From assembly GCA_963930775.1 (NCBI GenBank), contig OZ005698.1, positions 6,454,501 to 6,518,500 on the forward strand: 64,000 nt of DNA, written 5' to 3'. This document shows, piece by piece, positions 1 to 10,465 of the stretch. Below the pieces are notes generated by a model. It was not told where the DNA came from. It did not search any database and saw only the letters and a list, made by a program, of their open reading frames with translations. The stretch is from Cliona cf. orientalis. Lineage: Eukaryota > Porifera > Demospongiae > Clionaida > Clionaidae. The first letter of the stretch is position 1. The number at the start of each line of letters is the position of its first letter. Made by a program: the position numbers and the translations under genes.

Positions 1-1370
1 CAGCTGTAAGATTCAGGTTGTTTAAAAACAGCCAGTATGTGATTACCAGCTGCCGAACCAGCTTGGTCTTCTTCTAGGAGGGTGAATGTAAATGCTACCA
101 CATGCAGGCGCTTTCCAATCTTAGTTCCATCGCCTGAGAGTTTGACTTGCACCGTCTTGTTTTGTAGGAATGGAGCAGTTGAATCCGAAATTTGAACAAG
201 GCGTCTAATTCTGATCTCTAGGCGATTTTTTAAGCTTTGCTGAACACCTTGCGTATTGTTTGGAGTTGGGGTTATCTCCCATAGTCTATTCAGTGCGGAT
301 ATCCTTTCCCTAAGCTTGTATTGCCGTGGCATTTGAGTACATACCTTTGCAAGTTCATGATAGGCACAGTCAGACACATTATGCCAGTCTTTGATGTAAA
401 GCATCATATTTACAGTGTCTATGGCATCTTCGCTTATCTCGTCTGTTTCACCGAACATTTGCTTTAAATTATCGGTATGAAGCTCGAACACTTCTTCCTC
501 ACCAGTTGTAGCATTAACCACAGTGACCGTCGTGGGTATATACCCATGAATTTCTAGCCAGGAGAGAGAGTCGGTACAACTTTTAGTCCTGTCACGTTTT
601 AGTTTCCGGCGATAAGATTCGGAGTATTCACTCTCTGGCTTATAGCTTCTTCCTCTTGTTGGCGGACTTGACTTGCACAAATCAGAAGTGAGTTCTCGTG
701 CTCGACTCTGTAACCGCTTGATTTCAGTTTTCAGTTGGTGTATTTCAACTGACTGTTCTTCTTCTCCCACCCGTAGCTCGTCTACCACCGTCCGAAGCTC
801 TTGAATGTCTTGTGCAGCATGAGATACTTCACATTTAAGTTCAGTCACTTCATCCTCCAAAGCTTCAATCTTGTTCTCCATGACCTTTAATTGAATGGCA
901 TCTTCACTTACACACAATTTCCATTCCAGTTGGAGAAATCGTTGTTTCTTTGCTGATCCCTTGAAGCTCTTAACTTTTAGTCTTAGGTGGTTGGCACGTA
1001 CGACAAGTATTCTGTGCAGGCGAGCTGTGTACTGAAATGTTACGCCAATCTTATCAGCGATCGCTTCGATCCACCTTCGAACCACTGATTCGGTAGGCGA
1101 CGAACCATCACCTCGAGTCAAATCATACAGGAACTTGCTGTAGTTGTAGAAATTATAGACTATAATCAATTGTTTTGCCGATTATAATTATGCCTCAATC
1201 GTTATAATAGAGTCGAATAATTTATGAGTGTTTACTTACTTAGTGACGAGGAAGGTGTACAAAGAGCCATCGCCAGCTTCACTTTCGTTGCCTCCATCTG
1301 CCAGGGACGGACGTGCCATAAGCAGTACCAAGAGTAGTAGCGTCATGAAAATGACGGGTTTTATCTTCAT
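1..1370 (-). CDS. Uncharacterised secreted or membrane-targeted coiled-coil protein, partial at C-terminus
   Basis: Two exons are visible: 1370-1240 and 1137-1 (open at the window edge). They are joined by a 102-bp intron with gtaagt donor and ctacag acceptor. About 420 residues can be read. The start ATG at 1368-1370 opens a clear signal peptide (MKIKPVIFMT, then a Leu-rich core ending near residue 24 at PSLA/DGG). Residues about 110-190 form a heptad-rich acidic coiled coil. A basic Ser/Arg/Tyr-rich stretch follows, then a globular part containing WLEIHGYIP and, near the visible end, DGTKIGKRLHVVAFTFTLLE. I do not recognise the family. A signal peptide in front of a long coiled coil is somewhat unusual. 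It is divergently oriented from the receptor array and shares no sequence with it. The C-terminus lies outside the window. Confidence 0.8.
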
Positions 1371-2074
1371 CTTGAGTTCCAGAGGAGGAGATCACTAGTT
1401 GAACAAGAGATTAACGCCGATCGATCACAATTAATTTTCACACAATTTTAAATAATATCGTTGCGTATACGCGGCGCGGAGACGTACAATTAAATTTTTC
1501 GATGTACCCTTTATACATTACGTTAAATTAGAGTAAAGGGGCGTAACGATGATAATTCTAATTAACGCACATCGTAGACGGCACTGCATAGATAGCAGAT
1601 TTGCAATCGAATCGGCAGATAGAGCAAGTAAGATTAGGTCATTTCTTGAGTATAATTTGATAGCTGAGATACCAAAGAATATTAGTCTGAGTGGTAATTT
1701 TCAGTATATGTTACAGACGCTAAGAAACCAGTGTCATGATTGATGTGTCTTTATCTTTTGCCATAGACACATTCTTTGTAAATCGGCAGAGCGAGTGAGT
1801 CCTATACGATCATAACTTTTATATCATTAGATACCTTAGGTTGCAGTGAATATTAATATAACTGGTAATTTTTATGCTGCGGTTGTCTGGAATCAAAAAG
1901 TAAAGAAGTATGTAGTATCCCCTATTGTTGCTGTACATTTTATTCCAGCCCTGAAGGTGTGATAAACTGTTAGGTGGAGCAAATAATCGGTGACTTCTTG
2001 ATATGTAAATATTAGCTAGCTGACTCTAAACTGTACAATGCAACTTGCATGCTGATTAATGAATAATTATATAG
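1371..2074. other. Intergenic region between the minus-strand gene and the truncated receptor copy
   Basis: This is the 5' flank of the minus-strand gene and the left edge of the receptor array. The first sequence shared with the array begins near 2005, where it matches the intron that starts at 35129 in copy 3. No signal-peptide exon for copy 1 is apparent in either reading. A 64-codon open frame at 1549-1743 has no recognisable features and I do not call it a gene. Confidence 0.5.
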
Positions 2075-5000
2075 CTCAGGGATCGGTCTTTGTAACACCT
2101 CACAATTATCAGATAACTCAATCTGGAAGAGCTGAGCTTAACTGCTCTGCATGTCCAACACTCATGCCAATGTTTACGTGGAATTTTACTCAAAAGGAAA
2201 CTCAAGAAACAGAAACAGTAGCAAATCAAAGTCAACTGCTCTCTTCCCAATACACTATAAGAAGAGGAGAAAAGAGCCAAGTTCTCATCATCGAAGACGC
2301 TCAGTGGAGACATATGGGAGTGTATATGTGTATTGCAGATATTGATAGTATGGTAATACAGGTTCAAGCCAGTCTGGATGTACTCAGTGAGTTGGAAAGA
2401 GTATTATTCTGTCAGTCTCCATGAAATGCACCCAAGCACACGTCATGCATTTCATAACTTGCTAATTAAACTTTTATACAGTTCCCCTAACTAATTTATC
2501 AATCAGAGGGAATAGGGATAACCCCAGAGAACTAGAAACAGTGGTTATCGAGTGTGATGTCATTGCTAACCCTCCTGCCAACATCTCCTGGTTTAAGAGA
2601 ACCAGTGAGAGAGTGAGAGCACTCACTAGCAATCCAAAGACTTCCATCATTCATCAACTCATCAACTCACCAGCTGGACCACTTTCAAGCAGCACCCTGA
2701 CTGTAAGAAATCTAGAGGAAAGTGATAGTGGATACTATATTTGTGAGGCAAGAAATAATTATTCATCTTCTGAGTCTGTTAGTTTCAATTTCACTGTGAT
2801 GAGTAAGTCTGATTATTAATATAACGATTCTGATTTACTATTAGTATGATCCTAACTGCAGCTCAAAATGAATGCGTAATCGATAACTTAGGACGCTCTC
2901 CATGTCAAAATCATGGTGTGTGTATTGATCATATCAATAATTACACCTGCCATTGCAATGGTAGATATACTGGTGTTAACTGCAGTGAAGAAGGTACACA
3001 TATAGCTATTGTGATCAATATTAATATCTTTATGAATGTCATTTGCTTATTCCAGTGCCTTCAGATGAGGTACAACCGCCCATGATCAGCCAGCCCCCAG
3101 ACAACACTGTGACTAGGCTAGGAGTTCCAATACATCTCAACTGCACTGCCGAGGGTCACCCAGCCCCCACCTATGAGTGGTACAAGGATGGGGTGCTGAT
3201 TCCAGATGAAATAGAGTCAGTCTTGTACATCCCTGAGCCTTTCCCAGAGGACAGAGGAAACTACACCTGTAAGGCCATCAACAGTGAAGGAGAGACGGAT
3301 CAATCAAAGCCGGCAAAGCTAGATATTGCTGGTAAATCTAGGTGGCTCATTAGAGCCTAGGGCTAATTTTGACCAGATCCAGTCTGGATCCCTCAGGACC
3401 AATAGCCTTGCATCCCCTCCGAACACAAAATTATGCAATGATTATGATTGTGACTTGCAGATGTGGTTCAGTATCAAATGAAGTTAAATGTTTCTGGAAT
3501 TGAATTGGATCAGGTACATTATGGTTATTTTATAAGGCTAACTTCGCAATCCACCACGATAATACTAAGCCTCATTCTTCAGATAATGGAGTCCATCACA
3601 ACCACTGCCTTTCCTAACTCTTCTGCATCCATCTTTGAAGTGAAGCTATTTTCCGAGAATGTATCCAGGTTGGTAGGAAAGAGATCTCAGGGATTATTAT
3701 TATTATAGTCCTCACTACAGCGAAGAGGCAGTTATCTTGATAACCGTTCGTCGACATGACATCAACTTTGAGATATCAGTGGTACACAGGCAGCTTAGGG
3801 CAGCTCTTCTGCAAATACTGCAAAACCAAGACATAACCATTTCAAGATTCGGTTAGTATAACACTAAATTTCAGATTCCTCAAAATTTAATGTGTGCAGA
3901 TGGCTGCAACTACTCGACAACACCATTTGAAATTGGCTCTAACATTACCATTAACATTGAATGGCCAGAGACTAACTTGGGAGATATGGCCAGTGTGCCT
4001 TGTCCATGTGCTGAGTTTGCAGGTTCACTGGCAGGGAGGGCGTATCGCTATTGCAGTGGCACATTCTCTCAAGGAGCAGACTGGGAGGCAGTTGATGACA
4101 GCCGCTGTGAAGCACGACAGTCAATGACAACCAGACGCTTATGTGCGGCTGCTCTGTTGCTTGCTGAGGTAGCTACTTCTCATTCAGTACACTTACGGTT
4201 TAGATAACTACTGCACAAGTCCATGTAATGACATGATATTATTATACAGGATCCAGCGGGAGCAAGTATAGTGGCAGTGGAAGAGACGTCCACTCCAGAG
4301 GACTTAACACCAGCTCAAGTTTCTGTTAGCATCACCATAGTAACGAATATCACAAATGAAGTTCTGAACAACAGCGAGGTATTTATATTGTATTATTAAT
4401 AAAATTATGACGGTCACTATTGGTTACATAAAGATTAGGCAAAACTATCTTCAAGCCATTGATAACATCCAGCAGGCACCCGCAGAGGTAGTTCTGGAGA
4501 GCCAAACTCAAACAAGCTCTTCATTGAGGTACTCATTAAGATATAACATGCACTATTAAATTTTCATTCGTTCATGACATTGTATGGTCTGTGTAGCTAT
4601 ATTGAATTCAGTAGCTAGCTATTTTTGGCACTTGCATACATGATCATCAATAGATTATTGGAGAGCCTTCAAAACTTTTTGGACAAAGTAGAAGTTGAGC
4701 AGGATGAAAACAGTACAAGTAACTCAAGTAACATGATATTTGCCTTTGAAACATTTGCACTGCAAGTACAAGAGCTTGATCCAGAAGAGTACAAAGGTCA
4801 GGTATTCAGTGTTAACCTTGGATCACTGGAAGAGGCAACAAAGGACAATCAGATAATAGAACAAGAAAATCTTGTGACTAGCGAACCAGAATCAGCAACA
4901 AATTTGAATCCTGAAAGTGATAATGATGGATCACGTAACATTATAGCTGATACTACAGCGTCACTGCAGTTGCCAGAAGATCTTTTAGACTCCTGCAATG

Positions 5001-6913
5001 AATCAGATGTGAACTCCAATTTGATCTCTGCCACCTCTCAAAGGTTGAGCTACTCTGTATTTAAATCTGATGTTTTGTTTCAAAATGTCAACCAGCGCCA
5101 ATTAAATTTAAGTGTCAGATCCATCATTGTAGCTGCACGGCTGAAATGTGCTGATAATGTAACCCTGAATATATCAGTGAAAAGCACCTTTCAAATTGAC
5201 AGAAGGGTAAGAAAAGTTAATGGAGCTGTATATAAAATTAATATTGTGTAATAATTATTCTTTTTTTAGATGGAAGAACGATCCATAGGCAGTGCATGTG
5301 CCATGTGGGATAAAGGTACACACCATTATTATTACCATAGCTAATTTGACCATACCCGACCTCTCACTGTGAGTCATGTTATAGCTATTATTGTTACTCC
5401 CTTCAGGAGATTTGGGGGATATGTTTGGAGCATGGTCAACTGATGGATGCAGGGAGGTGATGAGAGAGGGCAACAGGAGAGTATGTGAGTGCTCTCAGCT
5501 GGCACACTTTGGAATCCTATTCGTAAATCTTACCAAACTTGGCAGAGTGTCAGCCTTTATTATTAGCTATTATCTTTTAGGATTTAAATCCAAAGGCACC
5601 AATTTCTGCCGAGGCTGCTTTGGCTCTCTCCATCATCACATACATTGGCTTGATCATCTCTCTACTATGCCTGATGGTGTTTCTCATCTCCTACATTTCA
5701 GCAAAGTAAGTTTAGCTTAACTAACTTCATTTACTGATTCATCTATACTGTTACAGGAAGCTTCGTACAAGCATTCATGGTCAAATTCTCATCAACCTGA
5801 GTCTGTCACTGATTGGTGTCTACCTGTTCTTTCTCATTGGAGGTCTTGTGACTTCTGTCCCTGCCCTGTGTGGCATCAGCTCAGCCCTGCTACACTATTT
5901 CCTCTTGGTATACTTTGGTTGGACAGCTGTGGAGGCAGTGTGGCTCTATCTCAAGCTGGTCAAGGTCTTTGGAATACAGTCACTCACATCAAAGTTCACT
6001 CTCAAAGCGGGTGTACCAACATGGGGTAAACTATAAGAGTAGCTAGCAATTATTAAAATGTCACCGTATAGTATTTGTTTCAGTGGTTCCAATGGCTGTG
6101 ATCGTTTTGTGTGCCGGAGCTGCTTCCAAGTATTACATTAACCCCTTCTAGTGAGTGTGAACATGAAATTGTATATACTGTACAATATGCATATACAAAA
6201 TTAATACTCTCTCCCTCCCCCCCCCCCCCCCCCTCTCTCTCTTACACAGCTGCCGAGCAACTGAGTGGCCATTTTGGATTGGCATGATCGTTCCATTTAT
6301 CCTTATCACCATCTTCAATTGGATCATGTTTATTCTCATCATGGCTTCCATCTGCAGCCACACCAAGGCGCCTGTCACAGACAAGAAAGAAGGCTCCATG
6401 ATAAACATGTTAAAGGCTAACTTCACCATAGCTGCTACTCTTGCTGTTGTATTTGGCCTCGGATGGGCCCTTGGACTCGTAGCAACCAGCCTTCCCGTAA
6501 AGGAACTCACACTTACCTTTCAAATCCTCTTCTCGATCTTTGTCGGTGCTCAGGGACTGCTTCTGTTCTTACTACATGGAGTACGCAACCAAGACATTCG
6601 TAAGGCCTGGATTCAGTGCTTTGCTACAATTGGTCATAAATCACACCTTATTAGTATGATATCCTTAATGAAAACCTCATCAGCCATGACAGAGAGCTTG
6701 CGAGCTACCAGAAACACATCAAGAGTTTCAACACTGTCTTGTAAGAAAGATGAGCACCAGTCAGCGATTGTGAACACATACAGCAAACAACCTGATGTTG
6801 CCATGGTGATGGAACCGGCCAACAAAGGTGATTGGGGTCAGAGTGAGGGTGGCCAACAGCAGGTCAGCTTTGTCAGTGGGGATGAAGAGCATATTTGTGA
6901 TGATGCATGTTGA
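2059..6913 (+). CDS. Adhesion GPCR-like receptor, copy 1, 5'-truncated (Ig-Ig-EGF-Ig-HormR-GAIN/GPS-7TM)
   Basis: Exons: 2075-2386 (Ig), 2482-2802 (Ig), 2862-2993 (EGF), 3056-3331 (Ig), 3461-3513, 3583-3668, 3721-3851 (linker), 3900-4168 (HormR), 4250-4378, 4434-4528, 4654-5206, 5270-5315 (GAIN), 5407-5546 (GPS), 5581-5705, 5757-6025, 6084-6150, 6250-6913 (seven helices and tail). The exons stay in frame for about 1221 residues. The first exon has a normal acceptor (atag) but no upstream partner: signal peptide, both propellers and both somatomedin B modules are missing. An in-frame ATG at 2059 just before the acceptor could start a shorter protein without a signal peptide. The GAIN exon is 30 nt shorter than in copies 2-4, in frame. 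The GPS reads [12 protein letters not shown]. The tail ends EEHICDDAC. It is either a truncated but open receptor or a 5'-deleted pseudogene. The sequence alone cannot decide. Confidence 0.75.
3900..5546 (+). other. HormR-GAIN-GPS block of copy 1
   Basis: The HormR exon holds [26 protein letters not shown] and [10 protein letters not shown], the Trp/Cys spacing of hormone-receptor domains that precede GAIN domains in adhesion GPCRs. The GPS exon holds AWSTDGC and [15 protein letters not shown]. In canonical GPS motifs the cleavage site is His-Leu followed by Thr or Ser. Here it is Gln-Leu-Ala, so self-cleavage is not expected (inference from family knowledge). Confidence 0.75.
5581..6913 (+). 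other. Seven-helix domain and cytoplasmic tail of copy 1
   Basis: Helices can be read in order: TM1 [22 protein letters not shown]2 from [22 protein letters not shown]3 from the conserved Cys in [17 protein letters not shown]4 on the 6084-6150 exon; TM5 after the second-loop Cys ([10 protein letters not shown]); TM6 [22 protein letters not shown]7 [20 protein letters not shown]. The paired loop cysteines and the TM7/helix-8 pattern fit class B2 receptors. The intron before the last exon carries a run of about 16 C (near 6219-6234) in a CT-rich tract. Confidence 0.8.
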
Positions 6914-7228
6914 GAAGAAAAGACAGTGTGTGGATCCGGTAGTAACTAACTCTTATTTGTGCACACGTATTACTGTAAACAGTAGACTAATAATTATTGT
7001 ATTTGGACCTTTAATAGATTTATGCATTAAAAAATAATAATATTTCTTGGCTTAATTTATTTGCATATTTGCATCAAACATAAAAAGTGTGTTAGTAATA
7101 TTATAATTTTTGCATTGAGTTGCAAGCGAATGTGATGGACTCAACATCTTAACTTAAGAACAAGTCTGAATAATTTTGGCATGCATGCACAAGTATATCA
7201 CTCACACATACACACAGTATCTATTGTG

Positions 7229-7328
7229 TAGCCTTGTCCACCAGGCCCCCAGCCCCCCTACTTTTTTGCATACAACATTAAAATAAAAGCTGGGAGATTG
7301 AGAGAGAGAGGGCCTGGGGACGAGGCTA
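7229..7328. mobile_element. Short foldback element, GCCTCGTCCCCAG family
   Basis: The ends read tagccttgtccaccaggcc and ggcctggggacgaggcta. They are near-inverted copies flanked by ctattgtg on both sides (an 8-bp target duplication, with one extra a on the right). The paralogous spacer at about 40430 lacks it. An 8-bp duplication suits a non-autonomous hAT-type element (inference). Confidence 0.6.
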
Positions 7329-7799
7329 ACTATTGTGTACACACACTACATGCGAACGTACCTACATTACAGCGGAGGCAATCCACCCATGCATGATCAC
7401 ATGTTGATTAAATTTTGATGAGGAATTATGTGTACGTTTCAACTAGATGCTCTGTAACGGTCATTCTCAGTGCAAAAGGATGATTGACTATAGCATCTAG
7501 CACAAATAATAATTATTATCAGCAACTGTTAAGTTATCCACAGAGACTCCTTCTATGCAGATAGCAACTGACAACAATAAGAATATTATTATTATGTCAC
7601 TTCATAACAGTATTTACCTACAATTGATATCAAAGGCACTGCATGAAATGCAAACTACTCAGTGAGTTATTGAAACAGATTGCACACAGCAGCTGTGTTT
7701 AGTCAATTGATGTTCATTTATAGACCAATGTAAATTTCCCTGCACGTTCATTTATAGTAGCTACAACCCTTTTGAGTGCCTTGTATAGATGCACACATG

Positions 7800-8160
7800 G
7801 GACATACAATTCAACACACATACATACACACACAAATTGAGTACATGTACTGTTATTATTACTCTCGCATGATGCATGGATTGATCCTGATGGTTAATAA
7901 TAATATAACTGTTGATACTTTCAATATACAATATTTTTAAAACAATGTTACCATAACACAACATGGGCTGTGCCTTGAAGCACCTGTTCTCACTGCAGCA
8001 TGGCATGGCATGCCATCTTAGATAAGAAAGAGAAGTGGCAAAAGATACCATAACCAAGAAACAGCCAGTACTGCATGAGAGTGTTGTATTCCACCTATGA
8101 CGTAGATCAAAGCTACCGCCAGGGCAGTATACTGGATAATATTGCCCTGTGGCTAGGACC
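7800..8160. repeat. Left arm of a long inverted repeat in spacer 1
   Basis: The sequence here (aattcaacacacat, aaacagccagtactg, gccctgtggctaggac) reappears reverse-complemented at about 10133-10465. The arms flank the antisense terminal-exon fragment. The same arrangement exists at about 40850-41180 and 42237-42562 in spacer 3. Confidence 0.7.
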
Positions 8161-8234
8161 TGGAATGCATCAATCTACTATAATACAATAATTATATAAT
8201 AATTATAGTATCGATAGCTATATCCAGTAAATTA

Positions 8235-8715
8235 AAGTTTTATTGCCAGGTCCACATGTCATATTTTCTTCCTTGTCATCATAAATATGCTCTTCATCTC
8301 CATTTACAAAGCTGACCTGCTGTGGGCCACCCTCACTCGATCTGACCCCAATCACCTTTGCTGGCCGGTTCCATCTCCATGGCAACATCAAGTCGTTTGC
8401 TGTATGTGTTCTCAATCGCTGACTGGTGTTCGTCTTTCTTACGAGGCAGTGTTGAAACACCTGATGTGTTTCTGGTAGCTTGCAAGCTGACTGGTTGAGG
8501 GATTAAGGTGTGATTTACATATAATCGTAGCAAAGCACTGAATCCAGACCTTATGAATGTCTTGGTTGCGTACTCCATGTAGCAAGAGCAGATGCTGAAG
8601 TATCAACAAATTAAGGTCGAGAAGAGGATTTGAAAGGTGAATGTGAGTTCCTTCACGGATCGAGGGCTGGTTGCTACAATTAAGTCCAAGGGCCCATCTG
8701 AAGCCAAATATGTTT
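8235..8715 (-). pseudogene. Antisense fragment of the receptor terminal exon (TM6 to tail)
   Basis: Read on the minus strand this matches the last receptor exon from GLGWALGL to the tail. Segments equivalent to [20 protein letters not shown] and [16 protein letters not shown] occur in different frames, so it is frameshifted. It has no upstream exons. A second copy lies at about 41255-41755. If transcribed with the sense genes it would be complementary to receptor mRNA. Confidence 0.75.
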
Positions 8716-9091
8716 CCTATACAACTTTAAAGAGCCATAAATTTAATTCTAGGGCGTGAATAAAAAGCAAAATTCATGATTTGAATCATTCTGCATACCC
8801 ATAATGATATTAAAATTACGGTCCGGCCAACTGCTCCCAACTTTTTTTTTCCTATTTAGTACATGATACAATAATTAGTGTGTAACTGAGTTGAGATTGT
8901 ACATGTCCTTTGCCATCAATTTTTTTCTGACTATAATATAATATTATTATTATAGCTAATAGGTGATTGCATCCCCATGCTTTGGTTATAGTTAATAACT
9001 AGACTAAGTACTGTATGGAATATAATAATAATGCATTCATGAGTGCATTATTTCATATGGGTGCATTAACTGGTTTGTATTCCCCATTGTT

Positions 9092-10032
9092 AACCCTCGG
9101 CGCATGCGCGAGGGTTACGGTAGTTGGTTTGTCCTTCTGTCTGTCTGTTACCGCGCTAGCTGCTACATACCTCGTTTGCGAGTCCAATTTGCAGAGTTGC
9201 AAGGTTCCTTATGGCGTTCCCAATTCATGATTTGTGTGGATTTCTCCGAAAACGCTTTGTTCGCCAGTTTTGGCGTCATATGCCGATTCTAAGCTTCTTG
9301 ACTTTGCTCGAGAGCTCGAGCTAGCAATTGCATGACTTAACGTATAAATAGGTTGCGCACTATATACGGTATGTACGTCTATAACCCTCAGCGCATGCGC
9401 ATATGCCCGGTTGCATCAATCCCGCCCCTCAGTCCACCAGCGAGCTTTTGACGATCGTGGCTTCTTTTCAATTCTAAGCGGCTTAGCTGCCTGTATTCTT
9501 GTGGTACCATTTGACTCTCTGGCTTGTATGCATGCATGGATTTACAGTGCTTGAAACCAAGTGAGTTCAATGTGCGACAATATTGGACATGCAATATTGC
9601 TCAGTGTACTTCAGTCTTGTGCCAAGGCTTTGTATCATAGTCCTTCTAGTTAAGATGTAGCTAGCTAAGTCCCCAAGAATTGGAGATTAGCCTACATGCA
9701 GTGAGGAAGGTTGAGTTGACGACAACACCACAGTGTGGAGTTCTAGCCTCGTCCCCAGCCTCCCCGATCTTTATTCATGGTTGAACAAAGATCGGGAGGC
9801 TGGGGACGAGGCTAGTGGAGTTCGATGCAACGTGCTAGGGAATTGTTGCTGCTAGCTATATGAGCTGTTGAACCGTCTTGAATAACACAGCTATGCAAGT
9901 AACATTAGCATCATCGGGCCTGTCTCACCCTGGCCCCAGCCCTTTAGCTGCACCCTTTTCTGCATGCAACTGTTGAAGAATGTAGCTAATGCCATGCAGC
10001 GCGCCGAGGGTTTTGTGCTCGAGAGAGCTCTA
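9092..10032. mobile_element. Inserted block of about 0.94 kb, probable DNA-transposon-like element
   Basis: In spacer 3 the flanks are continuous (attgtttagaaatgtgg near 42134). Here they are split by this block. The ends read accctcggcgc and gcgccgagggt, inverted copies of each other. A related motif (accctcagcgcatgcgc) recurs near 9382 inside it. No transposase is visible. A smaller hairpin element (9743-9815) sits within it. Confidence 0.5.
9743..9815. mobile_element. Short foldback element, GCCTCGTCCCCAG family
   Basis: A near-perfect palindrome: ctagcctcgtccccagcctc on the left, its complement on the right, and a loop of about 14 bases. It is flanked by tggagttc on both sides, an 8-bp target duplication, so it moved as a unit. 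Confidence 0.7.
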
Positions 10033-10132
10033 GTTTACAAATGTGGTGTCTGAGTCTGACCACTGCACGGGCCAGGCACCTGTAGTATATAGTCAGCTGT
10101 ATACCACAGGGCAATATCATGATAATTTATTA

Positions 10133-10465
10133 TTGTCCTAGCCACAGGGCAATATCCAGTATACTGCCCTGGTGGGAGCTTTGATCTACGCTATAGGTGG
10201 CATGGGATACAACACTTTCATACTGTAACAGTATACTGGCTGTTTCTTGGTTATATGGTGTCTTTTGCCACCTCTCTTTCTTTGGTATACGTATAAAATA
10301 AAAGATGGCATGTTGAGTTGCAGTGAGAGCAGGTGCTTGCGCAACCCATGTTGTGTTACGGTAAATATTGCATTGAAAGTATCAACAGATATTAACCATC
10401 AGGATCAATCCATGCAATAATAACAGTACTCAGTTCGTGTGTTTATGTGTGTTGAATTGTGTGCG
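10133..10465. repeat. Right arm of the long inverted repeat in spacer 1
   Basis: Reverse complement, with small differences, of 7800-8160. It includes gccacagggcaatatccag and gtatcaacagatattaacc. Confidence 0.7.

Noticed and set aside
1549..1743. 64-codon open frame in the left intergenic region
   Set aside because: No signal peptide, domain or paralog in the array; length is within chance for this sequence.
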